From Bog-159 sp963756605 (GTDB lineage: Bacteria > Acidobacteriota > Terriglobia > Bryobacterales > Bryobacteraceae): DNA of 64,000 nucleotides. The notes beneath the pieces are model-generated. The model worked only from the letters and a program-made list of their open reading frames with translations, ran no database searches and had not been told where the DNA came from. The translations under genes and the position numbers were made by a program. The stretch is taken from positions 558,001-622,000 of the forward strand of contig CAVWOT010000009.1 in assembly GCA_963756605.1 (NCBI GenBank), in the 5' to 3' direction. Shown in pieces: positions 46,960 to 56,868 of this stretch; position 1 is the stretch's first letter, and every line of letters starts with the position of its first letter.

Positions 46960-47499
46960 ATGTCTGAACTAAACGCAGTAGTTGCTGTGTATGGCTCGCA
47001 TATCGAAGCAGAAGGCGCGGTGAAGGAACTTCAGCGCGCGGGAATCGACATGCACACCCTTTCGATCATTGGCAAGGATTCCCACACCGATGAACACGTG
47101 GTGGGTTATTACAATACCGGCGACCGAATGAAGTACTGGGGCAAGACCGGCGCCTTTTGGGGCGGCTTCTGGGGGCTTTTGTTCGGGTCCGCCTTCTTTG
47201 CGATTCCGGGCCTCGGCCCCGTGCTCGTGGCAGGCCCTTTGGTCGCGTGGATCGTAGGAGCGCTGGAAGGCGCCGTGACCGTTGGCGGTTTGAGCGCCAT
47301 CGGTGCGGGACTTTACGGGATGGGTATTCCGAAGGATAGCGTCGTCAAGTACGAAACGGCGCTTAAGACCGACAAATTCCTGCTGATGGTGCATGGCACG
47401 GCAGCGGAGGTCGAAAAGGCGAAGGGCGTTATCGGAAACACGCGGCCTGTCAATGTGACGCTGCACTCGCCCGAAGCAGTAGCAATGGCCGGGAGATAG
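46960..47499 (+). CDS. General stress protein-like membrane protein (DUF1269-like)
   Basis: A 179-residue protein. The N-terminal ferredoxin-like part (NAVVAVYGSHIEAEGAVKEL, SIIGKDSHTDEHVVGYYNTG) and the glycine-rich double hairpin FWGGFWGLLFGSAFFAIPGL, GPVLVAGPLVAWIVGALEGA are those of the DUF1269/GSP17M-like family. AAAGGAGACGGA before ATG 46960 fixes the start. Such proteins are usually induced by osmotic or general stress, and the neighbours (SYLF, PRC-barrel) fit. Confidence 0.82.
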   Translation: MSELNAVVAVYGSHIEAEGAVKELQRAGIDMHTLSIIGKDSHTDEHVVGYYNTGDRMKYWGKTGAFWGGFWGLLFGSAFFAIPGLGPVLVAGPLVAWIVGALEGAVTVGGLSAIGAGLYGMGIPKDSVVKYETALKTDKFLLMVHGTAAEVEKAKGVIGNTRPVNVTLHSPEAVAMAGR

Positions 47500-47536
47500 C
47501 GCCGCGGTCGACAACGGCCCCTGAGGACTAAAGACC

Positions 47537-48337
47537 ATGCTAAGAAATGCCGCCCATTTGAAAGGTTTCACGATTCGAGCTACCGACGGCGAACTTGGAA
47601 CTGTAGGTCAATTGTATTTCGACGATAAGACATGGGCCATCCGCTATTTCGTGGTAGAAACCGGCGGTTGGCTGGATGGGCGGCAAGTGCTGATCTCACC
47701 AATCTCCGTCGTCCATACCGATTGGGAAGCCAAGCAATTGAACGTGGCTCTCACGAAGAAACAGGTTGAGGATAGCCCGGACATCGACACGCACCAGCCC
47801 GTTTCACGGCAGCACGAGGCCGCATACTACGGGTATTACGGCTATCCCTGTTATTGGGATGGACCCTACCTGTGGGGTCCTGCGTTTTATCCGGCCGGCT
47901 TGACTGTTCCAACCTATGCTTCCAGGGAAGCTCTGGCAGAGAAGATCGCGAGAGAATTGACGGATTCGCATCTGCGGAGTACGGCTGCCGTCATAGGATA
48001 CAACATAGAGGCGGCTGACGGCGAGATTGGCCATGTGGACGGGTTTGTCGTGGACGATGAAGCCTGGGCTATCCGCTACATCGAGGTCGCCACGCGAAAT
48101 TGGTGGCCGGGCAAGAAGGTGCTGGTTTCGCCCGCATGGATCGAGCGGGTGAGCTGGGCGGATTCTAAAGTGTACGCTGGCCTCTCTCGGGAGGCCATCC
48201 AGAACGCTCCGGAGTACGTCGAGTCCATGCCGATCAGTCGGGAGTATGAAAACCGGCTGTACTTTCACTACGGCCGGCCGCCGTATTGGTTGCACCAGGC
48301 TGAAAAGGAACCGTCCCCGGAGATGCGTGGCGTTTAA
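47537..48337 (+). CDS. Two-domain PRC-barrel protein
   Basis: A 266-residue protein with two PRC-barrel domains. First: AHLKGFTIRATDGELGTVGQ, LYFDDKTWAIRYFVVETGGW, VLISPISV. Second: VIGYNIEAADGEIGHVDGFV, VDDEAWAIRYIEVATRNWWP, VLVSPAWI. A Tyr/Pro/Trp-rich linker joins them (AAYYGYYGYPCYWDGPYLWG). No membrane segment. PRC barrels act as docking or RNA-binding modules, but the partner here is unknown. It follows the DUF1269-like gene by 37 bases, probably in one unit. Confidence 0.87.
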   Translation: MLRNAAHLKGFTIRATDGELGTVGQLYFDDKTWAIRYFVVETGGWLDGRQVLISPISVVHTDWEAKQLNVALTKKQVEDSPDIDTHQPVSRQHEAAYYGYYGYPCYWDGPYLWGPAFYPAGLTVPTYASREALAEKIARELTDSHLRSTAAVIGYNIEAADGEIGHVDGFVVDDEAWAIRYIEVATRNWWPGKKVLVSPAWIERVSWADSKVYAGLSREAIQNAPEYVESMPISREYENRLYFHYGRPPYWLHQAEKEPSPEMRGV

Positions 48338-48385
48338 GATAGGGCGCTGCTGCCGGCCCGCCACCTTCTGGAACGGTTTGCTGCC

Positions 48386-48917
48386 GTGCATTCAATTGAA
48401 GGCGCACTCCGCGCGCTGGAGCGGGAGCTAAAGGAACTCGTTGAAACGGCGCACGCAATCTATGGCATGGAAGACTTCACCCCGGTACAACTGCCGCTGA
48501 CCTCGCTCGATGATGATAAAGGCGTCACGCGAAACGCCTTGGTGGCGCAAAAAGGGTCCACCATCATCGTCGGCCATTCGTATGGCGGCGTGGTGATATC
48601 GGGGGCCGCGAACGATGCGCCGAGCGTCACCGCCCTCGTCTACATTTGCGGCTTGTGGGCTGGACGAAGGCGAAAGCATCGAAAGTCTTAGTAAACAAGG
48701 TCCTGCTCCGGCCGGCCAGTCAGGTTCGGCCCGATGAGCATGGTTTTCTCTGGATTGATCGCGACGGTTTTGCCTATGCCTTTGCGGCCGATGTGGACCT
48801 AGTAGAGGCGCGCGTCATGGCGCCACACAAAAACCGCTCAGCATCAAGTCATTTATCGCGCACTCTGGTTCGGCCTGGAGGCACATTCGCTCCTGGTACC
48901 TGGTGTCGTAAAATGAT
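48386..48917 (+). pseudogene. Alpha/beta hydrolase relic
   Basis: Pieces in several frames match small alpha/beta hydrolases: PVQLPLTSLDDDKGVTRNAL, the nucleophile elbow TIIVGHSYGGVVISGAA, CGLDEGESIESLSKQGPAPA (another frame), DEHGFLWIDRDGFAYAFAAD and KPLSIKSFIAHSGSAWRHIR. The first 40 or so residues are absent and at least three frameshifts occur, so the gene is dead. Confidence 0.7.
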
Positions 48918-48947
48918 CACATGATCCCGCCGCAAGCTGGGGAGTTT

Positions 48948-49427
48948 ATGGCGAAGACGAATCCCGATTCTCTCCCATTGACGCCCGCCGTGCTATTGCC
49001 CTACTGCCGCGATTGCCGCGATCTTTCGGCGTGGCCGGAGCGTTGGATGGGCGAGGAAAAGGATCTTCCTCCAGGCCGTAAACTTGTGGAATACTTCATG
49101 CCCTTCCTGCTTCACCTCACCAAGTCCGGCCTGTCGAAAAGAACCATCCAAAACCATGTCGACAATATGTGGTTGCTCGGCGGGGAGATCATCCGGGACG
49201 TGAACGAGCACCCTTCTCTGAGAAAGGAGTCCGCCGAACAACTCGTCCGCAACGTGATCCACGAGGACGGCGGGCCGCTGATCCATAACGGCTGGGAAGA
49301 CGAGCGGCGCTCCTTCGACTCCACGTGCCGGAAGTTCTACCGTTTCCTCACTCAACCCAGCGCTGAGCCAGCCAGTTACCTACAGATTCCCCAGACGAGC
49401 CAAAAAGATCTGAGAAGCCGGACGTGA
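48948..49427 (+). CDS. Hypothetical protein
   Basis: A 159-residue soluble protein, MAKTNPDSLPLTPAVLLPYC onward, with AWPERWMGEEKDLPPGRKLV, FLLHLTKSGLSKRTIQNHVD and RSFDSTCRKFYRFLTQPSAE. The segment LTKSGLSKRTIQNHVDNMWL recalls the N-terminal SAM-like domain of tyrosine recombinases, but no catalytic domain follows. GGGGAG before ATG 48948 favours this start over ATG 48921. The phosphoketolase fragment overlaps its stop (GTGA). Confidence 0.65.
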   Translation: MAKTNPDSLPLTPAVLLPYCRDCRDLSAWPERWMGEEKDLPPGRKLVEYFMPFLLHLTKSGLSKRTIQNHVDNMWLLGGEIIRDVNEHPSLRKESAEQLVRNVIHEDGGPLIHNGWEDERRSFDSTCRKFYRFLTQPSAEPASYLQIPQTSQKDLRSRT

Positions 49428-49588
49428 TCAAACAAAGGGCCAGCCGCGAGAATCAACACCTTACCGCGGAACTGCTCCACAAGATGTACGCCTACTGGCG
49501 TGCCGCCAACTACCTGTCGGTCGTCCAGATTTATCTTTACGACAAGCCGCTGCTGAAGGAGCCGGTGAAGCTGTCCCAGGTGAAGCCT
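49424..49588 (+). pseudogene. Phosphoketolase 5' fragment
   Basis: About 55 codons match the phosphoketolase N-terminus: LTAELLHKMYAYWRAANYLS, VVQIYLYDKPLLKEPVKLSQ, VKPTW. A full enzyme has about 800 residues. Homology stops exactly where the 3' end of the minus-strand TPR-thioredoxin gene begins, so a deletion or rearrangement removed the rest. Confidence 0.78.
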
Positions 49589-51687
49589 ACGTGGGCGGAT
49601 GGTTCACCTTGTCGAGCATCTCATCCACCCAGCGTTGATCCGCATAGGGCGCGTTTTGCCGTTGCAGCCGGATGGTCCCAGCCTGATTTACCAGCCACGT
49701 CTGGCCCAGGATAAACTCGGGCAGTATTTGCTCCAGATAAGACTTGCCGACCAGCACGGGGAAATTGAACTGACGCTCCTCCATGAACCGCTCCACGATG
49801 GCTGGATTCTCATCCACGCTGAGGCTGATGGCCTGCACATCGGAACGGTCCTTCACGGCGTCATACAGCTTCTGCATCGCCGGAAGTTCCCGCCAGCACG
49901 GCGCGCACCAGGTGGCCCACAGGAACACAAAAGTAGTCTTACCCTTGAAATCGGCCAACGTCCAGGCCCGGCCCGCGGCATCCCGTAAGTGCATCTCCGG
50001 TAAGCCGCGGTTCACGGCATTCCATCGCATCCCGCCCATGCCGAGCGGCGCTTCAGGTTTGCCAGCCGGCCACCGATCCTGCTTCGACCACACGGCCCAT
50101 GCCTCTTCGCTGCCCCCGAGCTCGGTAAAAAGCGTGTGCGCGATCTTCACGGGTCCGGCATATTCTCGTGTGTACACGGGGTTGGTAATCAACTGGTGAT
50201 AGTACGCCAGCGCATCCAATTTGCGGCCTTCCGTCTGCGCCAGCCGTCCCATCAGGAGCACATATCTGCCCGTACCGTCCGGGAAACTCATCGGGTCCCG
50301 GTCGTAATATTTCGGATACTCTGTTTCTATCCATTTGCTCATCTTATTTAGGGTGGTATGGGCGAGGTCAAAATCCTTCGCGTCAATGGCTGCCTGCACA
50401 AGTGTTCCCAGGATGACGAAGTGGAATTTGGCGCGGCTGCTGGCGTCCAGATCGGCGGCCAAAGTTCCTCGAATCAGATCACTCGGCGGAGGAGGATCGG
50501 TTTCGGTCCAGTCCAGCAGTCCGCGTAGCATATGCACGGCTTCCTTCACCATAACGTTCGCGGCTACCCAATCCTGCGCAATATCGTACGTAAGGAAGTG
50601 CGGATCGCCATTGATGCCTACGCGCGTCAAACCATCCCCGACCTGCTTCCAATCCTCCGCGGAATGGCTGCGCGTGTAAACCAGGGCGTCCCGCCGCTGC
50701 TGCCAGGCGAAGCGGTTATCCGGCCATTGCTTGATCCATGCGGCTGAAACCTGGTATAGCGAGGCTGCCCGCGCTTCATATTCCGCGTGGTTGGAGCCTT
50801 GGGGATGATCCTTCTCCCACGCCTCGTAAGCCTCGAATGCCGGATCGCGCGGACGCGCAGCCGCCGAGCGTGTCTCCGTACGCTTCTCGCCGTCGGGTTG
50901 GCCGCTCAGCCGGTAGCCATCACTCAGCACATTGAGGACGGCGTAACTGTTCTGCTTCGAAAGCGGCTCGATCCGCTCTACATCCTGTGCGACGGTTTTT
51001 TTCGCGCGCTCCACTTCCGCCGCCGGCGTCAGCCGAAATTCGGCGGCCCAGAGGGTGGAGTAGTAACGTATTTGCCACGGCTCCGTCGCGCTTTGCAGCT
51101 GCGCGCGCAAGGCTCCGGCAAATTCACGCAAAGCGCGCGGATCTTCGATCGCATTCAGATTCGCGAACGCCTCCAGGTTCGCTGGGCAGACGTTATTAAA
51201 GGCGCGGAGGTTTTCAGCCACTCTGGCCGGATCCCAAAACGACGCGCAGGAATATACCTCCGTTAGCGCCAGATAAGTCCATGGCAGTTTGGGTTCGCGG
51301 GCGATCAGCTTTTCGAAGGATTGTATGGCCGCGGGCGTGTCCTTACCGACCAGCGACCGCGCGCACAGGTATATAAATCGGGGGTCGTCCGGATGTTTGG
51401 CCAGCTTTTCCCGATACTCAGCCGCCAGGCCGCCGGTTTGCGGTTTCGGTTGTAACTCGATCAGCCACCGGTTCAGGAATAGATTGTCCGGCGCATGTGC
51501 CAGAGATGCCCGAATCGCGGCAATCTTGGCCTCCCGATCCGGCGTGCTCAGCGTGACACCGGTGTGCCGTTCCGGCGAAAGCGCCTGAATTGCAATTGGG
51601 GGAGCGCACGCATCGACGGGCGTCTCAGCCCGCGCGGGCACAAATCCACGCAATCAGGACCGCGAGCAAAGCTGCTGAATCACGCAT
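49587..51687 (-). CDS. Secreted TPR-thioredoxin protein (TlpA-like), signal-peptide frameshift
   Basis: About 699 residues. GAGGTGAAGC before ATG 51687 gives a signal peptide, MRDSAALLAVLIAWICARA. The frame then shifts one base near 51633 into RAETPVDACAPPIAI. The middle (residues 60-520) is a helical, TPR-like solenoid (FLNRWLIELQPKPQ, PWTYLALTEVYSCASFWDPA). The C-terminal TlpA/thioredoxin domain contains TFVFLWATWCAPCWRELPAM with the redox CAPC, and SLSVDENPAIVERFMEERQF. Periplasmic thiol-disulfide work is likely. A relic of a close paralog is at 5405-5610. The frameshift may be a sequencing error; without it the long frame could still start at 51653. Confidence 0.8.
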
Positions 51688-51781
51688 GCTTCACCTCAGT
51701 TCGATGACGCCGCCAGCCCCAGCGGCGTGCACCGCCCTGAGCAAGACGGCGAAGTGAAGTTTCACCGCTGCAAGCTAAAGC

Positions 51782-53200
51782 TTAGCCAAAGCTTGCGCCA
51801 CATCGTTTCAGTTGACGGTGAACGTCTCTTTGCTTTTGGCGGAGCCATTGGGGGTGACCACGCTGACCTGCGTCGTTCCCGCGAATCCGCCGCCCACGAT
51901 GGAAACCGGCGTGCCCACGGGGCCGGTCGAAGGATCGAGGTTGGCGATCGTCGGGAATGTGCACAAGGCTGCTGGCTTTCGACTTGCAGGCCGTTGCCAA
52001 GGTCACACTGACGAGGCTGTCAATAGCAGCGCTCGGCACTTCCGTTATCAGATGGGTGCCGGAACCACGTCGGAATTTTGCCAGTACAGAGCCAACGTCA
52101 ACGCTGATGACCCTTGTCAGGTTCCGGCCGATAACGTCACCGGTTGGTCCAGGATTACCCACCAGTTGCAGCATAGTGCGATGTGGCTGAATAGGTTTGG
52201 GGGAGTAGAGGTTTAAAAAACTCCGTCTCCGTTAGTCATGCCGGCGGGCGTTAGTCCATAGAACATCCCGTTGGTGTCCTCCATGAGAGCCTGTGTTCGG
52301 AGAAGCGCCGCTCACCGGGCCCCCGTTACCCGAAAAATCGAAGAGCGGGACAAAAGATCCGCCCGTCTGCATCTCGAAAAGGGTGCCTAAGCCGTCTACC
52401 CCGCCGAGATACGTTGTACCGTACAAGCTCCCATCCGAGGCGGCCAGCAGGCCGGCTTCAGGGTTGGTGCCGGCGCCGTTAGTTCCGTCGAATTCCTACA
52501 CGGTTGAGATCCCGTAGGACGGCAGAGTTACCTCAAAAATCGTGCAGTACCTGCCGTCATCGTAATAACCCCCGTGGACGGCGGTTCCGTACAGATTGCC
52601 ATCCTTAATTCCTTGGACGAGGGGGGTGTTGGGGCCGTCGCCGTCGGTGCCGTTGGTGAAGGAGTCGATCTTCTTAATCGCTCCAGTGATTGTCATGCGG
52701 AAGACCGTACCCGCTCCGCTGCTTCCGCCGTTTGCGGTGGTGCCGTACAAGTACCCATCCGATGCCGGAAGGAGGGGACCGCTCGGAAAGCCGGGTAGGC
52801 TGTTCCAGGGCCTGCTCCAAGACTGTCCAGACCGTAGAGGTTTTTATCCTTGGCCTCAACCGGGGGACCCTGAGGGGTGCCTTCAGTCTTACTGAACGTA
52901 TGCATGACGGTGAGGGCGTTGGTCCAGGGATCGAAGCGAAACAGCGTGCCCGAGGTTGTGCCGTAGAAATTGCCGTCCAGGGATGCCAGGGTCAAGCCTC
53001 CGGTTGGGACGCCGTAGTCGCGTCGAAATTCCACAGAACGTTGTAAGGGGTGCCCGCGGGGTTCACCATGAAGATCGTCCCCAAGTTGTTGGAACCTCCC
53101 GACGCGGTAGTTCCGTAGAGGTTGCCGTTGATTCCCTGCGTCTACCAGCATTAGGAGACCCGCCGCGATGACCAGTTTGGCGCGAGCGAACCGTGCCCCA
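51782..53200 (-). pseudogene. Decayed GloVer-repeat protein with an IPT/TIG-like end
   Basis: Several frames carry the same repeat unit as the gene at 53796-56039: MYGTTANGGSSGAGTVFRMT, DGNLYGTAVHGGYYDDGRYC, MYGTTYLGGVDGLGTLFEMQ and DGNFYGTTSGTLFRFDPWTN. Downstream pieces (VGNPGPTGDVIGRNLT, ITEVPSAAIDSLVSVTLA) resemble an IPT/TIG immunoglobulin-like domain. At least four frame changes occur and the N-terminus is not intact. Confidence 0.72.
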
Positions 53201-53339
53201 GATTCCTAATGCGGCAGCCATTAGGATCACGCCCAGCACGCCTGCCATCCTAACGGCAGCCTGGTCCTGCCTGCTGTTCGAAAGAAGCTGCCGCCGCCCA
53301 CGTTCGTTTTCGCAACGCCTGCGCCACCCCACGACGCTA

Positions 53340-53636
53340 CACGGTGTCAAACATCCCCGTCTGCCGGTTCTTCCGCACCCGGTCCCAGGTGAAGTAGCGG
53401 CCATTCATCGCGACATACACGCCCGGCCGCAGTGTCTGCGCGAACGCCAATGCGCTGCCGAGATTGAACAGCCGTCCGAGCTGCCGAACTGGTAAGGAAT
53501 CATGGCGCCCGTCAGTACCACGGTTTTATCAGTGATGCCGCGCGCCAGCACGCCGGCGGTCTCCACCATCGTGTCGGTCCCATGCGTGATCACGATGCGC
53601 GTCTCGGGCGCGCTGCGGCATTGCTGCAGAATGATC
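53340..53636 (-). pseudogene. Duplicated asparaginase 3' fragment
   Basis: Nearly identical at DNA level to the C-terminal half of the gene at 56378-56866: GVLARGITDKTVVLTGAMIP against GVLASGINDKTVVLTGAMIP, and the end MNGRYFTWDRVRKNRQTGMF. A frameshift follows FGSSDG, and the catalytic N-terminal half is missing. Homology continues past the gene end into the spacer, so it is a segmental copy. Confidence 0.88.
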
Positions 53637-53795
53637 CCGTTTGGTCTTGGTCATAGCTCCTCCTCCAACAATCTGGCCCGGGATCAGCGCATCAGGGGCC
53701 AAAGCGCTGGCGCACATCAACCAGATCGCCGTGGAGCAGGCCAAGCGCCCACAGCAGTAGGCCACGGCTGCGGGATGGCCTGGTGGGGCCCTGCC
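53637..53795 (-). other. Mosaic junction between asparaginase fragment and GloVer gene
   Basis: On the minus strand a good ribosome site, GGAGGAGCT, precedes ATG 53654 (MTKTKRDHSAA), whose frame runs into the asparaginase copy. On the plus strand the bases before 53759 read GAKALAHINQIAVEQAKRPQ then stop, like a protein C-terminus. Both look like leftovers of genes joined by rearrangement. Confidence 0.35.
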
Positions 53796-56039
53796 CTATT
53801 GCCCATACGCGCCAAGGATCTTGAAAATCACACCGGAACCTTGCGTGCCGCCATATGCACCACCTGACTCCGTGGTGCCATACAAATTCCCAGCACGATC
53901 CGCGATGACTCCTGAGGATGGAAGATCGCCATCCAGGCCGGTGAAGGTGTACAGGATCGTCTGCTGTCCGGACGAATTCAATTTATAAACCACGCCCGCA
54001 TCTGCACTGCCGCCCTTGAACGTGGTTCCATACAGATTGCCCGCAGCGTCGCGGATGACGCCGGACATGGGATTGCCTCCGTCATTCCCACCACTGAATG
54101 TGTAAAGGACAGTCTCATGACCCGCCGGATCTACCTCGTAGACCACACCTCGATTATTCACTGAACCGCCAAACTGAGTCGTGCCGTAGAGGTTGCCGGC
54201 AGAATCCAGAATGACACCCGCATACGGAGCGCCGCCATCGGCCTGGCCAGTGAAGCTGTAGAGTACCGTGTACTGGCCGGAGGGGCTGAGTTGGTACACC
54301 GTTCCCGTGCTGATCGAGCCCGATACACCACCTGCAGAGGTGGTCCCATACAGGTTGCCGGCGGAGTCAAATGTTACGCCTGAATAAGGCCACTCTCCAC
54401 CGGATCCGAGACCGAATTCGTACAGCACCGTCTCGTTGCCGGACGGATCGATTTTGAAAATCGTGCCGCCGTCGCTGTGTGTTCCGCCGCGATTAGTCGT
54501 CCCATATAGGTTGCCGGCTGCATCCAAGGTCAGTCCCGCGTTAGGCAGAGATCCGTCCGGATACGGTCCAGTGAAGCTATACAGAACGGTCTGGTGGCCA
54601 TTGGCGTCCACCTTGTAAACTACGCCTACGTTCCCTATACCGCCGAACAGCGTAGTTCCGTAAAGGTTGCCGGCGGCGTCGCTCACCAGGCCGGCATTAG
54701 GATGTGACCCATCGATTCCACCAAGAAAATTGTGAAGAACCGTTTCATTACCGGCGGCGTCGAGCTTGTAGACCGTTCCCAGATTCGCAGAGCCGCCTTG
54801 GGCTGTAACACCGTATAAGGTACCAGCGGAATCGCGAATAACTCCCGCCGGGCCAGTTCCTCCAGCGGCGGCCGGAAAGCTATACAGGACTGACTCCTGG
54901 CCAGTCTGACTTACCTTAAAAATTACGCCCAAATTAACGGTGCCGTATACGCCGCCACCCTCCGTGGCCCCGTAGAGGCTGCCGGCGGAATCGAGCACCA
55001 CTTGTCCGTTCGCGCCACCGCCATCGGTGCCGCCCGTGAACGCGTATAGGATCGTTTCATTGCCGGCTGGATCCAGTTTGTATACAATGCCGGCGCCCCC
55101 GGGACCCGCGCCGTGCGTGGTTCCGTACAAGTTGCCGGCCGCGTCCAGAACCACGCCAGACTGTGGAACGGCCCCGTTCTTTCCGGTAAAGGAGCGCAAC
55201 ACCGTCTCCTGTCCGGTCGTGTCGATCTTATAGGCCGTTCCCAAGTCGGCGCCACCGCACGCGTTTGTCGTTCCGTAGAAATTACCCGCTGAGTCGCGAA
55301 CCACTCCGGTCCTGGGGTGGCATCCGTCAATGCCACCTTCGAAGCTGTAGAGTACCGTTTCGCGTCCGTCGTTACCCAACGCGTATACCGTGCCCGACCG
55401 GTACCTACCACCGAACTTAGTTGTACCGTACAACCGGCCGCTCGCCCGGATCACGGCGGACATCGGACAGCCGCCGTCGTTGCCGCCTGTAAAGTTGTAG
55501 AGTACCGTCTCACTGCCCGCCGGATCCAACTTATAGACCACACCCGCTTTTGTGCCACCGTGGCAGGTGGTGCCATATAAGTTTCCAGCCGCGTCGAGGA
55601 TTACGCCGCCATACGGACCTCCGCCGTCGCTTCGTCCCGTAAAGCTGTACAACACGGTCTCATTACCGGATGCATCCACCTTGTACACCGTGCCTGCATT
55701 CGCCGCTCCGCCCGTGCCCGTCGTGCCGTAGACATTACCTGCCGAATCAAGCGCCACTTCCGTACACGGCTCGTTGCCGTCGAGGCCACCGGCAAAGCTG
55801 TGCAGAACGGTAAGAGTCCCGTTTAGAGCCAGCTTGTATACAACGCCGCGGTTGAAGTTACCACCATAGGTTGCGGTGCCATAGAGGTTCCCGGCCGCGC
55901 CGCGGGTTACACCTCCACAGGGCGTCCCACCCGTGGGCGCGTATGCGAAGCTGCGTAACACGACCTCATTGGATGTCTGGGCTAGAGTAATTACAACGAC
56001 ACACGCACTTAGCAAAATAGCGTTACGAAAAAGTAACAT
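53796..56039 (-). CDS. GloVer-repeat secreted beta-propeller protein, 14 repeats
   Basis: A 747-residue exported protein. The signal peptide is MLLFRNAILLSACVVVITLA, and GGAGGG precedes ATG 56039. The rest consists of 14 recognisable units of about 45-55 residues, each with the core G-x-L-Y-G-T-T-x-x-G-G, then G-V-V-Y-K-L/V-D-x-x-G-x-E-T-V-L-Y-S-F-T-G-x-x-D-G (for example DSAGNLYGTTSAGG). This is the tandem repeat of GloVer-containing proteins, likely a propeller or solenoid on the cell surface. No anchor domain is seen at the C-terminus, which ends VIFKILGAYGQ. Target unknown. Confidence 0.87.
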   Translation of the reverse strand: MLLFRNAILLSACVVVITLAQTSNEVVLRSFAYAPTGGTPCGGVTRGAAGNLYGTATYGGNFNRGVVYKLALNGTLTVLHSFAGGLDGNEPCTEVALDSAGNVYGTTGTGGAANAGTVYKVDASGNETVLYSFTGRSDGGGPYGGVILDAAGNLYGTTCHGGTKAGVVYKLDPAGSETVLYNFTGGNDGGCPMSAVIRASGRLYGTTKFGGRYRSGTVYALGNDGRETVLYSFEGGIDGCHPRTGVVRDSAGNFYGTTNACGGADLGTAYKIDTTGQETVLRSFTGKNGAVPQSGVVLDAAGNLYGTTHGAGPGGAGIVYKLDPAGNETILYAFTGGTDGGGANGQVVLDSAGSLYGATEGGGVYGTVNLGVIFKVSQTGQESVLYSFPAAAGGTGPAGVIRDSAGTLYGVTAQGGSANLGTVYKLDAAGNETVLHNFLGGIDGSHPNAGLVSDAAGNLYGTTLFGGIGNVGVVYKVDANGHQTVLYSFTGPYPDGSLPNAGLTLDAAGNLYGTTNRGGTHSDGGTIFKIDPSGNETVLYEFGLGSGGEWPYSGVTFDSAGNLYGTTSAGGVSGSISTGTVYQLSPSGQYTVLYSFTGQADGGAPYAGVILDSAGNLYGTTQFGGSVNNRGVVYEVDPAGHETVLYTFSGGNDGGNPMSGVIRDAAGNLYGTTFKGGSADAGVVYKLNSSGQQTILYTFTGLDGDLPSSGVIADRAGNLYGTTESGGAYGGTQGSGVIFKILGAYGQ

Positions 56040-56377
56040 CCGAACCCTCCCCCTTTCAAGCCGCGCGTTGCATGTCGGGAAGTTTACCACATGCCGTACC
56101 GCGCGGTGAAACGGCCGACACCGCCTGCATGCCACTATCCCTCTGTTAAGTGCCGGCGACGATCACCAGAGTTTGGCGGGTCCAAAGGCGCCTGGGCCCG
56201 TGCGCAGCGGAGCGTCTCGCCTGCTGTTCGATAGGAACTGCCCCCGCCCCAACCGACGCAGGGACTGATGAGTTGGCTGCAAAAACGTCCTAAGGTGGCA
56301 ACGGCTACGATGTAGACGGGTGCGGCTACCAGCACCGCCCACGCTCGTTTTCGCAACGCCTGCGCCGACCCACTATG
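56040..56377 (-). other. Spacer sharing sequence with the 53.3 kb duplicate
   Basis: No gene supported. The stretch CTGCTGTTCGA...TCGTTTTCGCAACGCCTGCG just beyond the asparaginase gene recurs at 53270-53340, with an internal difference of about 80 bases. It marks the edge of the duplication. Confidence 0.5.
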
Positions 56378-56866
56378 CTACACGGTGTCAAACATCCCCG
56401 TCTGCCGGTTCTTCCGCACCCGGTCCCAGGTGAAGTAGCGGCCATTCATTGCGACATACACGCCCGGCCGCAGTGTCTGCGCGAACGCCAATGCGCTGCC
56501 CAGGTTGAACAGGCCATCCGAGCTGCCGAACTTATAAGGAATCATGGCGCCCGTCAGTACTACGGTTTTATCGTTGATGCCGCTCGCCAGCACGCCGGCG
56601 GTCTCCACCATCGTGTCGGTGCCATGCGTGATCACGATGCGCGTCTCAGGCGCGCTGCGGCATTGCTGCAGGATGATCTGGCGGTCCTCATCGTGCATTT
56701 GCAAGCTATCGATCATCATCAACGTGCGCACATGCACTTCCAGATTACAGCGGCCGAGCTTCAGCATCTCCGGCAGGTGCGAGTCCTGGAAAAACAGCTC
56801 GCCGGTCAGCTCGTTGTAATTTTTGTCGAAGGTGCCGCCGGTGATGAAGATGCGGATGGCTTCCAC
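56378..56866 (-). CDS. Single-domain asparaginase-like protein
   Basis: A 162-residue protein matching only the N-terminal catalytic domain of type I/II L-asparaginases (full enzymes have 320-350 residues). The first catalytic Thr is in FITGGTFDKNYNE, the second with Asp and Lys-region residues in VITHGTDTMVETA. VLTGAMIPYKFGSSDGLFNL completes the fold. It ends KNRQTGMFDTV. Single-domain homologs are known in bacteria, but their activity is uncertain. Start ATG 56866 lies two bases after the fsr stop, so they form one unit. Confidence 0.85.
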   Translation of the reverse strand: MEAIRIFITGGTFDKNYNELTGELFFQDSHLPEMLKLGRCNLEVHVRTLMMIDSLQMHDEDRQIILQQCRSAPETRIVITHGTDTMVETAGVLASGINDKTVVLTGAMIPYKFGSSDGLFNLGSALAFAQTLRPGVYVAMNGRYFTWDRVRKNRQTGMFDTV

Positions 56867-56868
56867 GT

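Noticed and set aside
53796..56039. Regularly spaced similar sequences resembling a CRISPR array
   Set aside because: The units are about 150 bases, diverged at DNA level and in frame throughout; they are protein repeats of a GloVer gene.
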